Assembly: GCF_947500695.1 (NCBI RefSeq)
Contig: NZ_CANMSS010000004.1
Span: forward strand, 62,001 to 126,000
Source: an uncultured Pseudoteredinibacter sp.
GTDB taxonomy: Bacteria > Pseudomonadota > Gammaproteobacteria > Pseudomonadales > Cellvibrionaceae
Direction: 5' to 3'
DNA: 64,000 nt
Shown: one piece after another, positions 42,452 through 53,453 of the stretch
Layout of the letters: the number at the start of each line of letters is the position of its first letter
Numbering within the stretch: the first letter of the stretch is position 1
Notes under the pieces: model-generated
What the model saw: the letters and a program-made list of their open reading frames with translations, nothing else
Databases searched by the model: none
What the model was told of the DNA's origin: nothing
Translations under genes and position numbers: made by a program

Positions 42452-43500
42452 GGCTCTTGTTTCTCCGTGGCCTTACGTGGCTTGGCGTGGCCGTAGCTGC
42501 GCGGCACGGTATAGTAGTCGATAAAAGGCGCTGCAAAGTTCATTAGTAGAACCGCAAAGGCCACCGCATCAGGGTAGTTACCCAATACTCGAATTAAGTA
42601 GACTAGGGCGCCTACGGCCGCACCAAAAATAAGCCGGCCTTTATTGGATACCGCTGAGCTAACTGGGTCGGTAATAATAAAAAAGGCACCTAACATGGTA
42701 GCGCCGCTAAACAGATGCAAGCTTAGGGAGCCACCTGACTGGGAGCTGCCTGAATCATAGCCCAGCAGGGCGAACAGGCTTAAGCTTGCCAACATGGCCA
42801 CAGGTGCATGCCAGGTGAACACTTTTTTATAGAGCAAATACAAGCCGCCCATTAAAAAGCCCAGGTTTACCCATTCCCAGCCAGCGCCGGCCAGTGAGCC
42901 ACTGCGTAACAAATCACTGTCAGCGTAAACTTGGCTAATGAGTTGGCTATTGTTTTGTTTGACGATATCTAATGCCGTCGCAGAGGTGTAAGCGTCTAGA
43001 CCCTGGCCAGTAAATACCTGGCTTATACTAGCACTGATAGAGGGTAGGGACTCAAGCAGCGAGGCAGGGCTTGGCCATTGGCTCATTTGCAAAGGGAATG
43101 AGATAAGTACAACAACATATCCAACCATGGCAGGGTTAAAGGGGTTATAACCCATTCCGCCATAGAGTTGTTTGGCGATAATGATGGCGCTAACACTGGC
43201 TACCATCACTACCCACCAAGGGCAATACGGCGGTAGCGCTAGACCCAAAAGCACAGCGGTAACGGCCGCGCTGTAATCACGCAAATAAAACCCTAACGGG
43301 CGTTTGCGTAAGCGTAAGACTAGTGCTTCACCTGCCAAGCAAAAAATTAAGGCAAGCAATATATTGATAATGCTACCCGGACCAAAAAACACCGTTAAAG
43401 CCAGTAAGCCAGGAAGGGTGGCCAGCAACACGGTTTGCATTACTTTAGTGGTGTTATTGGCCGCGTGGGCATGTGGCGAACTGGCGCGCAAAAAAGACAT
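42448..43500 (-). CDS. rnfD: Rnf electron transport complex subunit D (covalent FMN)
   Basis: 350 residues with about nine to ten membrane helices, homologous to NqrB. The flavinylation motif appears as HLFSGATMLGAFFI (about residues 263-276), and GYNPFNPAMVGY (about 117-128) is another family signature. Part of the Na+/H+ translocating path. Overlaps rnfC by one base and rnfG by four. Confidence 0.96.
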   Translation of the reverse strand: MSFLRASSPHAHAANNTTKVMQTVLLATLPGLLALTVFFGPGSIINILLALIFCLAGEALVLRLRKRPLGFYLRDYSAAVTAVLLGLALPPYCPWWVVMVASVSAIIIAKQLYGGMGYNPFNPAMVGYVVVLISFPLQMSQWPSPASLLESLPSISASISQVFTGQGLDAYTSATALDIVKQNNSQLISQVYADSDLLRSGSLAGAGWEWVNLGFLMGGLYLLYKKVFTWHAPVAMLASLSLFALLGYDSGSSQSGGSLSLHLFSGATMLGAFFIITDPVSSAVSNKGRLIFGAAVGALVYLIRVLGNYPDAVAFAVLLMNFAAPFIDYYTVPRSYGHAKPRKATEKQEP

Positions 43501-46121
43501 TATTCAGACTCCAATTCTTTAAGCTTGGCTTGTAGCTTTTCTAGCCCAAGGCGGAAGGCATCCACATTGTCGTTGCCTTCTTCAGTAGCCTTATCTAGGC
43601 GCTGCTGTGCTTTTTGAATGCGCTGCTGCAGCGATTCGACCTGTGCTGCATGTTTTTCACTGTCGCTCATTTGAGCTTGAGCAGCGGCCTTAGCTTTGGC
43701 TTTTTCAATAGCCGCGCTGGCCGCATCAAGGGGTATGCCAGAGCTCTCGTTTGCACTTTCGGCCGGCTTTGCAGGTTCTTCCTGGGCCTTAAACTCAGTA
43801 ATTTCCTGCTCGACAGTTTTGATTTTTTCTTGCAGCTTTTCGACCGCCGCCTGCATGGCTGGGCGCCTGTCTTCGTCGGCAGAGGCCGCTTTTTCTTCGG
43901 CCTTTGCTAATCTTGTTTGCAAAGCTTGCAGGCTATTTTGCAGTTTTTCAGCAGGAGACATATTGAGTCTCTGCATAGCTTTTGCTTTTGCCCGCTCAAT
44001 AGGGTCGTCAATACTGTTTGGATCTACTGGGGTTTCAGCTGTGGCCGTGTTTTCTTTAAGCGGAGCCTGAGCTTTTAACTCATCTATCTCTTTTTCGAGC
44101 GAGGTTTTTTTCTGCTTCAGCTTTTCGACAGCAGCTTCCATAGCCGCGCGTTTATCGTCATCGGCCTCGCTAGCCTTCTCTTGTGCTTTTTTCAGCCTGT
44201 CATTTAGGCTGCTCAAATTGTTTTCCGCTTTTTCCAACGGCGACATGCTGAGGCGCTGTTGAGCTTTGGCCTTGGCTCTTTCGATTGGATCGTCACTATC
44301 AATATTGAGTGGTGTAGTTGGGCTTGCCGAAGTTGGATTTGAGGGAGCCGGGTTTTGGCCTGCAGACTGCTGCTTGAAATCGTGCAGCTTGCTTTCCGCG
44401 TCTTGCAGTCTTAGTTGCGCCTGTTTAAAGCGAGACTCGAGCTTGGCTTTTTGATCTCCCTCAGCCTGCTGCCATTTTTCTTCGGCGCTGTTTAATCGAT
44501 TGCGTGCATTGTTAACGGCGCGCTCTAACTTAGCCAGCTGCTCGGCTGGGTCAGACTGCTGCGCTTGCACTCTCGCCATGGCTGCTGCCACTGGGTCTGC
44601 AGCAGGGGCGGTTTTGGCAGCACCTGCATTAGCGGCGGCCTTAGCCTTAGCGGCTTCGGCGGCTTTTTTGCGAGCGAGGCGCTTGGCTTCTTTTTCAGCT
44701 TCGGCGCGTTCAATGCGTTTTTGGCGAAACTCAAAGCGCTGACGAGATCGATCAGATTTCTCTTTTTCGATTTCAGCCTGTCGAATTTCACCTTTTGAAG
44801 CGCGGTAGTACTGCACCAATGGAATGCTACTAGGGCAAACAAAAGAGCAGGCGCCGCATTCAATACAGTCCATTAAATTATGGGCCAGGAGGCGGTCGTG
44901 TTCTTTAGCTTGGGCATACCAATAGAGTTGCTGTGGTAGCAAACCCGCGGGACATGCTTCCGCGCAATGGCCGCAGCGAATACAGGCTTGTGCCGGAGCT
45001 GGATCTGGCATCTCTTGATGGCTGGGCACCAATAAACAGTTACTGGTTTTCACTATGGGGGCGCGGCTATCGGGCAGGCTAAAGCCCATCATGGGGCCAC
45101 CAGCGATAAGGCGAGCACAGGATTTTTCTTGGAAGCCAAATTGCTCCAGTACAAATTGGCTCGGGCTGCCTAGTTTTACAATCGCGTTGCCTTGCTCTTT
45201 GAGGCTTTCACCCACCACGGTGGTGATTCTCTCGATCAATGGCTTGCCGTGCTTGATGGCCTCCCAAATGGCAACGGTGGTACCAACATTCTGAACCACA
45301 ATGCCGATATGTGCGGGCAGGCCACCACTGGGGACTTCTTTGCCAGTTAAAATTTGAATTAGCTGCTTCTCACCACCAGAAGGGTACTTGGTAGGGAAGC
45401 TGACAACTTGAACGCGATCAATGCCGGGCAGATCTTCCGCCGCGAGTTTGAGTAGTGATTGCTCGAGTGCAGCAATGGCCTTTGGCTTATTGTCTTCAAC
45501 ACCGATTAAAATTCTATCGGGGCCGTTTAAAATATGTGCCAACAAGGTACAGCCACGAATAATATCTTCGCTGCGCTCTTGCATCAGTACATCGTCAGCC
45601 GTGATATAGGGCTCACACTCTGTACCATTGATAATCAAGGTATCGATATTGTTATTGGGTGGTGGGTTTAATTTAACGGCGCTCGGAAAACCAGCGCCCC
45701 CCATTCCAGCAATACCCGCATGGCGAATCTTTTCAATCAAGGATTCGTGATCAATCTTAAAAGGGTTTTCACAGCCTACAAAATCGATGCTTTCATCTTT
45801 GCCATCAGCCGCCACAACAATGCAGTCGCCCCACAATCCCGAGGCGTGTGGGATAGGTCTGGCTTCAATGGCGCTGACAGTACCTGAGGTGCTGGCATGG
45901 ATGGCAGCACTGAATGGGCCATTTGGCTCGGCGATCATTTGGCCCGCTAAAACGCGATCGCCAATTTCCACCACGGCTTTGGCTGGTGCGCCGATATGCT
46001 GCGCTAAAGGAAAAACCAACTCCCCAGGAATAGCTAAACGCCGCAATGGTGATTGCAGTGATTGTTGCTTATTTTCTGGTGGGTGAACGCCGCCGCGTAA
46101 AGGGTAAATCAACTGACTCAT
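43500..46121 (-). CDS. rnfC: Rnf electron transport complex subunit C with long repetitive C-terminal extension
   Basis: 873 residues. The N-terminal NQR/Rnf barrel-sandwich and SLBB-like NADH/FMN-binding region (about 30-360, with [12 protein letters not shown]) is followed by two [4Fe-4S] motifs, [12 protein letters not shown] near 375-390 and [12 protein letters not shown] near 415-428. From about residue 440 to the end the chain is a charged Ala/Lys/Glu-rich coiled coil made of four related repeats. Two of them are nearly identical around [19 protein letters not shown]. Such extensions occur in gammaproteobacterial RnfC/RsxC and lengthen the protein beyond the ~500-residue core. Four-base overlap with rnfB. 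Confidence 0.96.
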   Translation of the reverse strand: MSQLIYPLRGGVHPPENKQQSLQSPLRRLAIPGELVFPLAQHIGAPAKAVVEIGDRVLAGQMIAEPNGPFSAAIHASTSGTVSAIEARPIPHASGLWGDCIVVAADGKDESIDFVGCENPFKIDHESLIEKIRHAGIAGMGGAGFPSAVKLNPPPNNNIDTLIINGTECEPYITADDVLMQERSEDIIRGCTLLAHILNGPDRILIGVEDNKPKAIAALEQSLLKLAAEDLPGIDRVQVVSFPTKYPSGGEKQLIQILTGKEVPSGGLPAHIGIVVQNVGTTVAIWEAIKHGKPLIERITTVVGESLKEQGNAIVKLGSPSQFVLEQFGFQEKSCARLIAGGPMMGFSLPDSRAPIVKTSNCLLVPSHQEMPDPAPAQACIRCGHCAEACPAGLLPQQLYWYAQAKEHDRLLAHNLMDCIECGACSFVCPSSIPLVQYYRASKGEIRQAEIEKEKSDRSRQRFEFRQKRIERAEAEKEAKRLARKKAAEAAKAKAAANAGAAKTAPAADPVAAAMARVQAQQSDPAEQLAKLERAVNNARNRLNSAEEKWQQAEGDQKAKLESRFKQAQLRLQDAESKLHDFKQQSAGQNPAPSNPTSASPTTPLNIDSDDPIERAKAKAQQRLSMSPLEKAENNLSSLNDRLKKAQEKASEADDDKRAAMEAAVEKLKQKKTSLEKEIDELKAQAPLKENTATAETPVDPNSIDDPIERAKAKAMQRLNMSPAEKLQNSLQALQTRLAKAEEKAASADEDRRPAMQAAVEKLQEKIKTVEQEITEFKAQEEPAKPAESANESSGIPLDAASAAIEKAKAKAAAQAQMSDSEKHAAQVESLQQRIQKAQQRLDKATEEGNDNVDAFRLGLEKLQAKLKELESE
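43520..44600 (-). repeat. Four in-frame coiled-coil repeats in the rnfC 3' half
   Basis: Related units of about 85-105 codons encode a hydrophobic MSPxEK-type start, a heptad region and a KxKxxELK-type end. The second and third are close at the protein level (both contain [11 protein letters not shown]), the first and fourth more diverged, which points to tandem duplication. Confidence 0.75.
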
Positions 46122-46753
46122 GCGGCCGTATCCTCTTGCTTGGTTTCTTGAGGCGTTTGGCGGTCACTGGCAATGATGTCGGAGTTTACTGCGGCGAGCG
46201 GTGAGGGTAATTGCCACTTCCAGTTTTGCATGGTTACTTCAACTTCACGCATTTCAATACAATCAACGGGGCAGGGTTCTACACAGAGATCACAGCCAGT
46301 GCACTCATCGGCAATGACGGTATGCATTTGTTTTGCGGCGCCCAAAATGGCATCCATTGGGCAGGCCTGAATACACTTAGTACAGCCAATACACTCGTCT
46401 TCACGAATGTAGGCGACTGTTGACAATTCTGATTCCGTGCCATGCTCGGCATCGAGCTCAGGGGCATCGACGCCCAATAGGTCGGCGATTGAATTAATTG
46501 TATCTTGTCCACCTGGCGGGCATTTATTAATTTCTTCGCCGTTGGCAATGCCTTCGGCATAAGGGCGACAGCCAGGGTGGCCACACTGGCCGCACTGCGT
46601 TTGTGGCAATAGATTATCGATTTGATCAACGATCGGATTGCCTTCGATTTTATAGCGCACAGCGGCAAAACCAAGGATGGCGCCGAACACTAATGCTAGG
46701 CCACCGAGAACCAGAAGCGCGAGTACAAGCGGATGTAAGCTAGAGATATCCAT
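46118..46753 (-). CDS. rnfB: Rnf electron transport complex subunit B (ferredoxin-type)
   Basis: 211 residues. An N-terminal membrane helix (about 8-28) precedes a [4Fe-4S] domain with the [16 protein letters not shown] motif (about 53-68). A bacterial-ferredoxin domain then carries [16 protein letters not shown] and [16 protein letters not shown]. It accepts electrons from ferredoxin and passes them through the complex. Starts 12 bp after rnfA. Confidence 0.97.
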   Translation of the reverse strand: MDISSLHPLVLALLVLGGLALVFGAILGFAAVRYKIEGNPIVDQIDNLLPQTQCGQCGHPGCRPYAEGIANGEEINKCPPGGQDTINSIADLLGVDAPELDAEHGTESELSTVAYIREDECIGCTKCIQACPMDAILGAAKQMHTVIADECTGCDLCVEPCPVDCIEMREVEVTMQNWKWQLPSPLAAVNSDIIASDRQTPQETKQEDTAA

Positions 46754-46765
46754 GATGCTCCCGGT

Positions 46766-47341
46766 TTACACCAGGCCTCCAAAGCCCATAAAGGCAAGTG
46801 ACATCAAGCCAGCGGTTATCATTGCAATGGCAGGGCCTTGAAATGCTAAGGGTACATCGGCAACCGCTAAGCGCTCACGCATGGCGGCAAACAGCACCAG
46901 CACCAAAGAGAAACCTAAGGCTGCGCCAAAACCATAAACTGTAGACTCAAAAAAGTTATGGGCTTTGTTGGTGTTTTGCAGTGCCACACCCAATACGGCG
47001 CAGTTGGTGGTGATAAGGGGTAAGAAGATCCCTAAAACTCGATAGAGCAGAGGACTGGTTTTTTCGATGAACATTTTGGCGAACTGAACAACAACAGCGA
47101 TCACCAAAATAAAAGCAATGGTACGTAAATATTCTAAGCCAAAGGGTTGCAACAGATAGCTATTGACTAAGTAACTGCAAATACTGGCTAAGGTCAGCAC
47201 GAAGGTGGTTGCGCCGCCCATGCCAATGGCGGTTTCCAGTTTATTGGAAACCCCCATAAACGGGCACAATCCAAGAAATTGCACCAGCACAAAGTTATTC
47301 ACCAGAATGGTGCTGATTAAGATAATGGCAAAATCGGCCAT
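46766..47341 (-). CDS. rnfA: Rnf electron transport complex subunit A
   Basis: 191 residues, six transmembrane helices, homologous to RnfE in inverted topology. Conserved motifs [15 protein letters not shown] and [16 protein letters not shown] carry the Cys residues of the membrane cluster. First gene of rnfABCDGE, 113 bp after metG on the same strand, beyond the metG terminator. Confidence 0.97.
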   Translation of the reverse strand: MADFAIILISTILVNNFVLVQFLGLCPFMGVSNKLETAIGMGGATTFVLTLASICSYLVNSYLLQPFGLEYLRTIAFILVIAVVVQFAKMFIEKTSPLLYRVLGIFLPLITTNCAVLGVALQNTNKAHNFFESTVYGFGAALGFSLVLVLFAAMRERLAVADVPLAFQGPAIAMITAGLMSLAFMGFGGLV

Positions 47342-47393
47342 TGTTGCTCCATTGCTATTGTCGGCTTTAAATCAATCGGGCTCATGGGCCCAT

Positions 47394-47433
47394 AAAAAAT
47401 TGGCAAGCTTAGCTCTAAGGCTAATAGCTTGCC
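47394..47433 (-). terminator. Terminator between metG and rnfA
   Basis: On the minus strand the arms GGCAAGCT and AGCTTGCC, with an inner TAGC/GCTA pairing, form a long hairpin followed by AATTTTTTAT. It separates metG from the rnf operon, so the rnf promoter lies in the remaining ~50 bp or the terminator leaks. Confidence 0.85.
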
Positions 47434-47454
47434 TTGTGTTATATCAGATTTTAC

Positions 47455-49482
47455 TTACATAACCCTTTGGCCAGGCTGGGCGCCGCTATGTGGCTCGAGC
47501 AGATAAATTTCTTTATCGCCTGGGCCAGCCGCTAGAACCATGCCTTCGGAAAGACCAAACTTCATCTTTCTCGGTGCGAGGTTAGCAACCATAACGGTCA
47601 GTTTCCCTTCCAGGTCTTCAGGTGCATAGGCACTTTTAATACCCGAGAACACTTGTCGAGTTTCGCCGCCTAGATCTAAAGTCAGCTTTAATAGCTTCTT
47701 GGCGCCATCGACATGCTCAGCTTGTTTGATAAGTGCTACACGCAAATCGACCTTGGCGAAATCATCGAAATTAATTTCGTCGGCAATCGGTTCGTCCGCA
47801 AGTGGACCAGTGGCGGCTGGCTTTGCCGCCTGCATCGCTTCGGCGGCCGCTTGTTTGCTGTCTTCAACCATGGCAGCAACCTTATCGGATTCAATACGAG
47901 TCATCAGTGGCTTAAACTTATTGATGGCACCAGCACGGTAGGCCAATGGCTCTTGCCAATTTAAGGTTTCTTCCAAGAATAGCTCGGCTTTTTCAGCGGT
48001 AGCTGGCAGCACTGGCTTTAAGAAACGCATCAGGGCGCGGAACATATTTACCCCTAGGCTGCAGATGTCTAAAACCTTTTGCTCGTTACCTTCTTGTTTT
48101 GCCAGGCTCCAAGGCGCTTGTGCTTGGATATACTCATTGGCCGCATCCGCCAAGGTCATAATCTCGCGCATGGCCTTACTGTATTCGCGTTGCTCATAGA
48201 GCTCAGTAATAAGATTTTCAGCGTTTAAAAACTGCTGCCAAAGCTCGGGATTTTCAATGTTGGCCGACATCTCTCCACCGGCTTTTTTCACAAACGATGC
48301 TGTGCGGCTAGCGATATTAACAACCTTGTTAACCAGGTCAGTATTCACACGCTGAACAAAGTCTTCTAGATTTAAATCTAGATCGTCAACACTGGCGGTT
48401 AGTTTGGCGGCAAAATAATAGCGCAGGTATTCAGGGTCTAAGTGATTCAAATATGCCGCAGCATTAATAAAAGTGCCGCGCGACTTAGACATCTTCTTGC
48501 CATCAACAGTTAGAAAACCGTGTACATTAACGCCGCTTGGTTTACGGAAACCCGCAGAGTGCAGCATCGATGGCCAAAACAATGCGTGGAAGTTGACGAT
48601 GTCCTTGCCGATAAAGTGGTAAAGCTCGGTTTCGCTGTCAGGCTTCCAGTATTCATCCCAGTCTAAGCCTTCGCGATCGCAAAGCGTCTTAAAACTGGCC
48701 ATATAGCCAATCGGGGCATCCAGCCAAACGTAGAAATATTTACCTTTTTGGCCAGGAATTTCGAAACCAAAATAAGGTGCATCGCGGGAAATATCCCACT
48801 CTTGTAATCCAGCATCTAGCCACTCGGCAAGCTTGTTGGCGACTTCATTTTGCAAGGTGCCACTGCGGGTCCACTCTTTTAGAAAATCGCTAAACTCAGG
48901 CAGCTTAAAAAAGAAATGCTCTGAATCTTTGGCAATCGGTGTTGCGCCAGAGATGGCTGACTTAGGGTTAATTAACTCTGTTGGTGAGTAAGTCGCTGAG
49001 CATACTTCACAGTTATCACCGTATTGATCTTCAGCTTTACATTTAGGGCAAGTGCCCTTGATGTAGCGATCGGCCAAAAACAATTCTTTTTCTGGATCGT
49101 AAGCCTGGGTAATAGTACGGCTGGCGATATGACCATTTTCCTGCAAACGCTGGTAGATCATCTCTGAATACTGTCGGTTTTCTTCACTATGGGTAGAGCC
49201 ATAGTTATCAAAACCAATATGGAAACCGGCAAAATCTTTTTCGTGATCGGCCTTTACGTTAGCAATTTGCTCTTCGGCAGTAATACCTAACTGCTCGGCT
49301 TTTAACATGATGGCCGTGCCGTGGGCGTCATCGGCACAGACATAGTGGCAGTCGTGACCACGCAGCTTTTGGAAGCGCACCCAGATGTCGGTTTGGATGT
49401 ATTCGACTAAATGGCCAAGGTGAATTGGGCCGTTGGCGTAGGGAAGTGCGCTGGTGACCAAAATTTTTCGGCGCTGACTCAT
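47455..49482 (-). CDS. metG: Methionyl-tRNA synthetase
   Basis: 675 residues from the ATG at 49482, where the protein begins [18 protein letters not shown] as in its homologues; an upstream in-frame start would add 28 unrelated residues. The HIGH motif appears as PIHLGHL, the KMSKS loop as [10 protein letters not shown], and a zinc knuckle CPKC..CEVC lies in the connective insert. The C-terminal ~110 residues are the tRNA-binding EMAP-like domain ([11 protein letters not shown]), which gives dimeric type 1 MetG. Divergent from apbC, the usual arrangement in gammaproteobacteria. Confidence 0.97.
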   Translation of the reverse strand: MSQRRKILVTSALPYANGPIHLGHLVEYIQTDIWVRFQKLRGHDCHYVCADDAHGTAIMLKAEQLGITAEEQIANVKADHEKDFAGFHIGFDNYGSTHSEENRQYSEMIYQRLQENGHIASRTITQAYDPEKELFLADRYIKGTCPKCKAEDQYGDNCEVCSATYSPTELINPKSAISGATPIAKDSEHFFFKLPEFSDFLKEWTRSGTLQNEVANKLAEWLDAGLQEWDISRDAPYFGFEIPGQKGKYFYVWLDAPIGYMASFKTLCDREGLDWDEYWKPDSETELYHFIGKDIVNFHALFWPSMLHSAGFRKPSGVNVHGFLTVDGKKMSKSRGTFINAAAYLNHLDPEYLRYYFAAKLTASVDDLDLNLEDFVQRVNTDLVNKVVNIASRTASFVKKAGGEMSANIENPELWQQFLNAENLITELYEQREYSKAMREIMTLADAANEYIQAQAPWSLAKQEGNEQKVLDICSLGVNMFRALMRFLKPVLPATAEKAELFLEETLNWQEPLAYRAGAINKFKPLMTRIESDKVAAMVEDSKQAAAEAMQAAKPAATGPLADEPIADEINFDDFAKVDLRVALIKQAEHVDGAKKLLKLTLDLGGETRQVFSGIKSAYAPEDLEGKLTVMVANLAPRKMKFGLSEGMVLAAGPGDKEIYLLEPHSGAQPGQRVM

Positions 49483-49906
49483 TGATGGAAACTCGCTCTC
49501 TAAAATGCCCCTGAGGGGCTGTTCAATCTCATTAATTCGGTGGCATGTGCCAAATGCTGTGCCCAATTTGCTTTGTTCTAAGCTTCACTCATCTGTCCAG
49601 AAATAGTGGATCAAATGCAATATGTCTTAATTAGCTAGCCATCAGGCGGCAAAACCCGCGGATTATAGCATTGAAAACTATCGCTAAATACTCTTAAAAC
49701 CCTTTTATTTAGGCATAAGCTTAGTCTTTGGCTTGGGTTGTCTAGAGCAGCTTGGAAAGCCATTACTGGCTTTGTGTTGATTGAAATGTGCACTTTTTAA
49801 ATGGTTGTAGCAGCGGAGCTTAGAGCTAAAAATTGCCTTTAGGGCGTTGTCATTTGGATAAAGCGTCCCCATTATATTGGCAGTTAATGTATTCAAGAGA
49901 GCGACT
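49483..49906. other. Divergent intergenic region between metG and apbC
   Basis: 424 bp with no credible gene. It must contain both promoters. A-T-rich blocks near 49600-49720 are compatible with promoter sequence, but I could not fix -35/-10 pairs and saw no hairpin of note. Confidence 0.5.
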
Positions 49907-51010
49907 ATGAGCCAAGACATTCAGCCTTTGTGCGACGAGCTATTAAGCCGTGTATTAGACCCGTTACTGCATCGAGAGCTCAATCGTTTAGATTGCCTAA
50001 AGCAGGCCGTTGTTGAAGGGGAGGCCTTGCAGCTTAAACTTGAGTTTCCATACCCTATAGATACTTATCGTTGGTCTGTTGAGCAGCAATTACAGCAGGC
50101 ATTTATGCAATTAACTCAAGAGCAATCCTGGCCGCTCAATAGCCTTGAGGTCGACATAAGCTGGAAAGCTCCTCGTAGAATGCCGGCTGACATCCCAGGC
50201 TTAGAAAATATAGCGAATGTGATTGCGATAGCTTCTGGTAAGGGAGGGGTGGGCAAATCCAGTACCACAGTAAACTTGGCTTTAGCGCTGGCAGCATCAG
50301 GCGCAAAGGTAGGCATTTTGGATGCGGATATTTACGGACCTAGCCAAAGTCATATGTTGGGCTTAGATGGGCAGCGCCCAAGGGTAAAGGGGGAGAAACA
50401 GATGTACCCCCTAGAAGCCTATGGTTTAGCGGTGATATCGATGGCCAACTTGGTCACCGATAAAACGCCTATGGTTTGGCGAGGCCCTATGGCGGCCGGA
50501 GCATTGCAGCAATTGCTTTTACAAACAGCCTGGCCGCAACTGGATTATCTATTGATCGATATGCCCCCTGGCACGGGCGATATCCAGCTCACCCTATCTC
50601 AGAAGGTGCCCCTCAGTGGCGCTCTTATCGTGACCACCCCCCAAGATATTGCCTTGATAGACGCTTTGAAGGGCATTGAAATGTTCAATAAAGTCAATGT
50701 GCCTATCTTGGGGGTGTTGGAGAATATGAGCCATCATATTTGTAGCCAGTGTGGCCACCAAGAAGCAATTTTTGGTGAAGGTGGCGGCGAGCGCATTGCC
50801 CAGCAATACGGTATTGAAGTTTTGGCGCAACTGCCCATCGACAAGCAATTACGCGAGGATTTAGATAGCGGCATGCCGACGGTAGTGAAGTCACCTGGCT
50901 CAGCTTTGTCGACGGCTTACGGGGAGGCGGCCAGTAAACTAGCAGCCCAGTTATATTTGCAGTCAGAGACCGGCCAAGCTGGGCCCGAGTTAGTGTTTAG
51001 TAACGACTAG
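49907..51010 (+). CDS. apbC: Mrp/ApbC-family iron-sulfur cluster carrier ATPase
   Basis: 367 residues from the ATG at 49907; the 49877 codon is TTG and unlikely. The N-terminal MIP18-like domain (about 5-85) is followed by a deviant Walker A motif SGKGGVGKSST, ILDADIYGPS and DMPPGTGD. The CSQCGH pair supplies the Cys that bridge an Fe-S cluster in the dimer. Loads [4Fe-4S] clusters onto client proteins. Divergent from metG and upstream of dcd, a well-conserved order. Confidence 0.95.
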   Translation: MSQDIQPLCDELLSRVLDPLLHRELNRLDCLKQAVVEGEALQLKLEFPYPIDTYRWSVEQQLQQAFMQLTQEQSWPLNSLEVDISWKAPRRMPADIPGLENIANVIAIASGKGGVGKSSTTVNLALALAASGAKVGILDADIYGPSQSHMLGLDGQRPRVKGEKQMYPLEAYGLAVISMANLVTDKTPMVWRGPMAAGALQQLLLQTAWPQLDYLLIDMPPGTGDIQLTLSQKVPLSGALIVTTPQDIALIDALKGIEMFNKVNVPILGVLENMSHHICSQCGHQEAIFGEGGGERIAQQYGIEVLAQLPIDKQLREDLDSGMPTVVKSPGSALSTAYGEAASKLAAQLYLQSETGQAGPELVFSND

Positions 51011-51172
51011 TGTTGGGGGCATGCGCATCTAAAACTCCCTAGCGGGAGCTCGGGATTATAAGGTGCGCTTTTCCCATCGTTGAAAACACTATATGATTCG
51101 GCCCACTTTCTGTCCTGCTTCAGGGCAAACATCAGTTAACGAGTTAATCAAGAAATAGGATAGAGGCTGTTT

Positions 51173-51742
51173 ATGTCCATTAAGTCTGACAAATGGATGT
51201 GCCGTATGGCCGAAGAGCACGGCATGATTGAACCTTTTGAGCACGAGCAGGTGCGCTACGACAGCCAGGGCCAGCGTTTGGTTTCCTATGGAACCTCAAG
51301 CTATGGCTATGATGTGCGCTGTGCCGATGAGTTCAAGATCTTCACCAATGTTCACTCAACCATTGTGGATCCAAAGAACTTTGATGAAAACAGCTTTGTG
51401 GATATCAAAAGCGACGTTTGTGTGATCCCGCCAAACTCATTCGCATTGGCGCGTACTGTCGAATACTTCCGTATTCCCCGCAATGTCTTAACTGTTTGCT
51501 TGGGCAAATCCACCTATGCTCGTTGTGGGATTATTGTGAACGTAACCCCGCTTGAGCCTGAGTGGGAAGGCCATGTGACCTTGGAGTTTTCCAATACCAC
51601 GCCTTTACCTGCAAAAATTTATGCCAATGAAGGTGTTGCTCAGATGCTGTTCTTTGAATCTGATGAGATATGCGAAACCTCTTATAAAGACCGAGGTGGC
51701 AAATATCAGGGCCAGCGCGGTGTAACCTTACCAAGAACATAG
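51173..51742 (+). CDS. dcd: dCTP deaminase
   Basis: 189 residues, the normal family length. Converts dCTP to dUTP for thymidylate synthesis. The signatures [38 protein letters not shown] and [18 protein letters not shown] hold the catalytic Glu and nucleotide-contacting residues, and the C-terminal [12 protein letters not shown] tail closes the active site of the homotrimer. 162 bp after apbC. Confidence 0.97.
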   Translation: MSIKSDKWMCRMAEEHGMIEPFEHEQVRYDSQGQRLVSYGTSSYGYDVRCADEFKIFTNVHSTIVDPKNFDENSFVDIKSDVCVIPPNSFALARTVEYFRIPRNVLTVCLGKSTYARCGIIVNVTPLEPEWEGHVTLEFSNTTPLPAKIYANEGVAQMLFFESDEICETSYKDRGGKYQGQRGVTLPRT

Positions 51743-52254
51743 TTTTCTCAAGTGGCGGCTTGTCATTGGGCAGGCTCGTCACGATTCTTTTTGAATTGCC
51801 GTACAGTTTTTAGCCTGTTTTCCTACTTTACTTCATCCCGAAAAAGAATTATTGCGCGCCAAAAAGGTATCTGCTGGGCTTTTATTCCAGAAAAATCAGC
51901 TTTTTCAATCCCTTAAAACTATACAGTCCTACACAAAAGTGCTTACTCATCATATAGTTAGCCAGTATTGTTGAGGTGCTTTGTTATTTTTTAGCGTTCA
52001 TCAAGTCAAAAACTGGACGTTTTTTCAAATGCTCTACTATTATTGTTATTAGGTGTCGGTAATATAGGCGCAAAGGCTTGGCATTGGCTGACAATCAGTC
52101 GCTTGGCAGGCTACAATAGCCAGACAATGACCGACAAATAAATAAAGAGCCTGTTAAGCAGGTCGCGGGTTATAAATAACCCACTCTAGGAAATTAGGGC
52201 TGTGGTTTAGCTCAGTTTGAAACTGGGAACAAGCAGTTTTTCGGGGAATAGAAA
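51743..52254. other. Intergenic region before the M15-type peptidase gene
   Basis: 512 bp without a credible gene, AT-rich in its first 270 bases. It contains a perfect 16-bp palindrome at 52167-52182. A tRNA-like TAGCTCAGTTTG string near 52206 is not followed by a cloverleaf. Confidence 0.5.
52167..52182. promoter_or_regulatory. Perfect palindrome GGGTTAT-AA-ATAACCC, candidate operator
   Basis: Seven-base arms with a two-base centre, 73 bp upstream of the Tat-exported peptidase start. Symmetry and position suit a homodimeric repressor site; no matching regulator is nearby. Confidence 0.45.
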
Positions 52255-53445
52255 GTGAAACGACGGGATTTATTAGTGGGCTTTGTCGCCGGTGCAGGTG
52301 TTACCGGGACGGGCTCATATTTATTGCAATCTTTGGCTAAAGAGGCCTTAGATGATGCACCAATGCAAGCCGAACTAGGTGATATTGACCCTATCCCCCT
52401 AGATCCACCCAGCGATGCGGAATTTGTAATGCCGCATCCGGCAGATACTATTCCTAACGCCGCTCGTGATGCCTCAGGAGCCGATGCTTCAGTTGCAAGT
52501 GCCAAAACGAAGCAGCCGACTATACAGTTAGACCATCAAATAGACCATCAAAGTCCAGTGGATAATGGCGAGCTGTTTGATAGTAATTCGCTTAGCGGCA
52601 CAGTTATCCGTGAAAAATTCCCCGCTGCGCCAGCCACTGATGTCAGCAAAGCAGTGGAGCCTGAACAAGCTCAGCAAATTGTTTCTCAAGATCGCGAGCA
52701 GGTCGTCATTGTAGACCCTAACGCAAAAGGCGAAGCAAACCTTGATAAGGTGAGATTCTTCGAAAATGAATTTCATGATGATGTTTATTTACCGAAAGAT
52801 CAGCGCCGTATTCTACTTTCAGTAGCCTTACGATTGGGACGTACCCAAAAAATCGTAGGGCACGGTAATTTCAATGTGCTGGGCTTTGACGAAGCCATTC
52901 GCTTTGGGCGTAAGTACAACAAAATTGGCCGCTTCACCGATGAAGAGCTGGCCTTTATGGAAATGATCTTCGAAACCCAGGCTAGCGAGTATGGCTTTTT
53001 CGGAGAAAAGGTTTCGGGAAGTTTGACTGACCGTATTGCTAAAAAAGATATCGTGAAGGTGCCGTATTCGGGGCACTACCTATTCGCAGGCGACTCCCTA
53101 AATTATTACAACAAGCTTAAAAAAGATGTTGGTAAGAATATCATTCTAACCTCTGGTATTCGCAGTAACGTTAAGCAGATGATGTTGTTCCTTAATAAAG
53201 CTGTCGAATCAGAGTTTAATCTTTCTAAGGCTTCCCGTTCGCTTGCCCCTCCTGGTCATTCTTTCCATGGTATTGGTGATTTTGACGTGGGCCGTATTGG
53301 CTGGGGAGCTAAAAACTTCACTGATCAATTTGCACAAACCCGTGAGTTCAAAACCATGGAAGATTTAGGCTATGTGCAAATTCGCTATACCACGGATAAC
53401 CGCCTTGGGGTTCGCTATGAGCCTTGGCATATCAAGGTGGTTTAA
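52255..53445 (+). CDS. Tat-exported peptidase M15/VanY-like protein
   Basis: 396 residues. The start MKRRDLLVGFVAGAGVTG resembles a twin-arginine signal. An acidic, Pro/Ala-rich linker (about 35-165) precedes a C-terminal domain (about 180-396) with HSFHGIGDFDVG (His338, Asp344) and a terminal EPWHIKVV, recalling the zinc site of M15 D-alanyl-D-alanine carboxypeptidases (ExxH). The spacing from His338 to the Asp is one residue shorter than in canonical SxHxxGxAxD, so the zinc ligands need care. Probably trims peptidoglycan stems in the periplasm. The start is GTG. Confidence 0.72.
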   Translation: MKRRDLLVGFVAGAGVTGTGSYLLQSLAKEALDDAPMQAELGDIDPIPLDPPSDAEFVMPHPADTIPNAARDASGADASVASAKTKQPTIQLDHQIDHQSPVDNGELFDSNSLSGTVIREKFPAAPATDVSKAVEPEQAQQIVSQDREQVVIVDPNAKGEANLDKVRFFENEFHDDVYLPKDQRRILLSVALRLGRTQKIVGHGNFNVLGFDEAIRFGRKYNKIGRFTDEELAFMEMIFETQASEYGFFGEKVSGSLTDRIAKKDIVKVPYSGHYLFAGDSLNYYNKLKKDVGKNIILTSGIRSNVKQMMLFLNKAVESEFNLSKASRSLAPPGHSFHGIGDFDVGRIGWGAKNFTDQFAQTREFKTMEDLGYVQIRYTTDNRLGVRYEPWHIKVV

Positions 53446-53453
53446 TTCTTCTT

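Noticed and set aside
51035..51048. CTCCC-TAGC-GGGAG hairpin after apbC
   Set aside because: Five-base stem with no T-run; too weak to call a terminator.
52196..52260. tRNA-like D-arm string (TAGCTCAGTTTG)
   Set aside because: No T-arm, anticodon stem or acceptor pairing follows; the CAGTTT/AAACTG symmetry explains the look.
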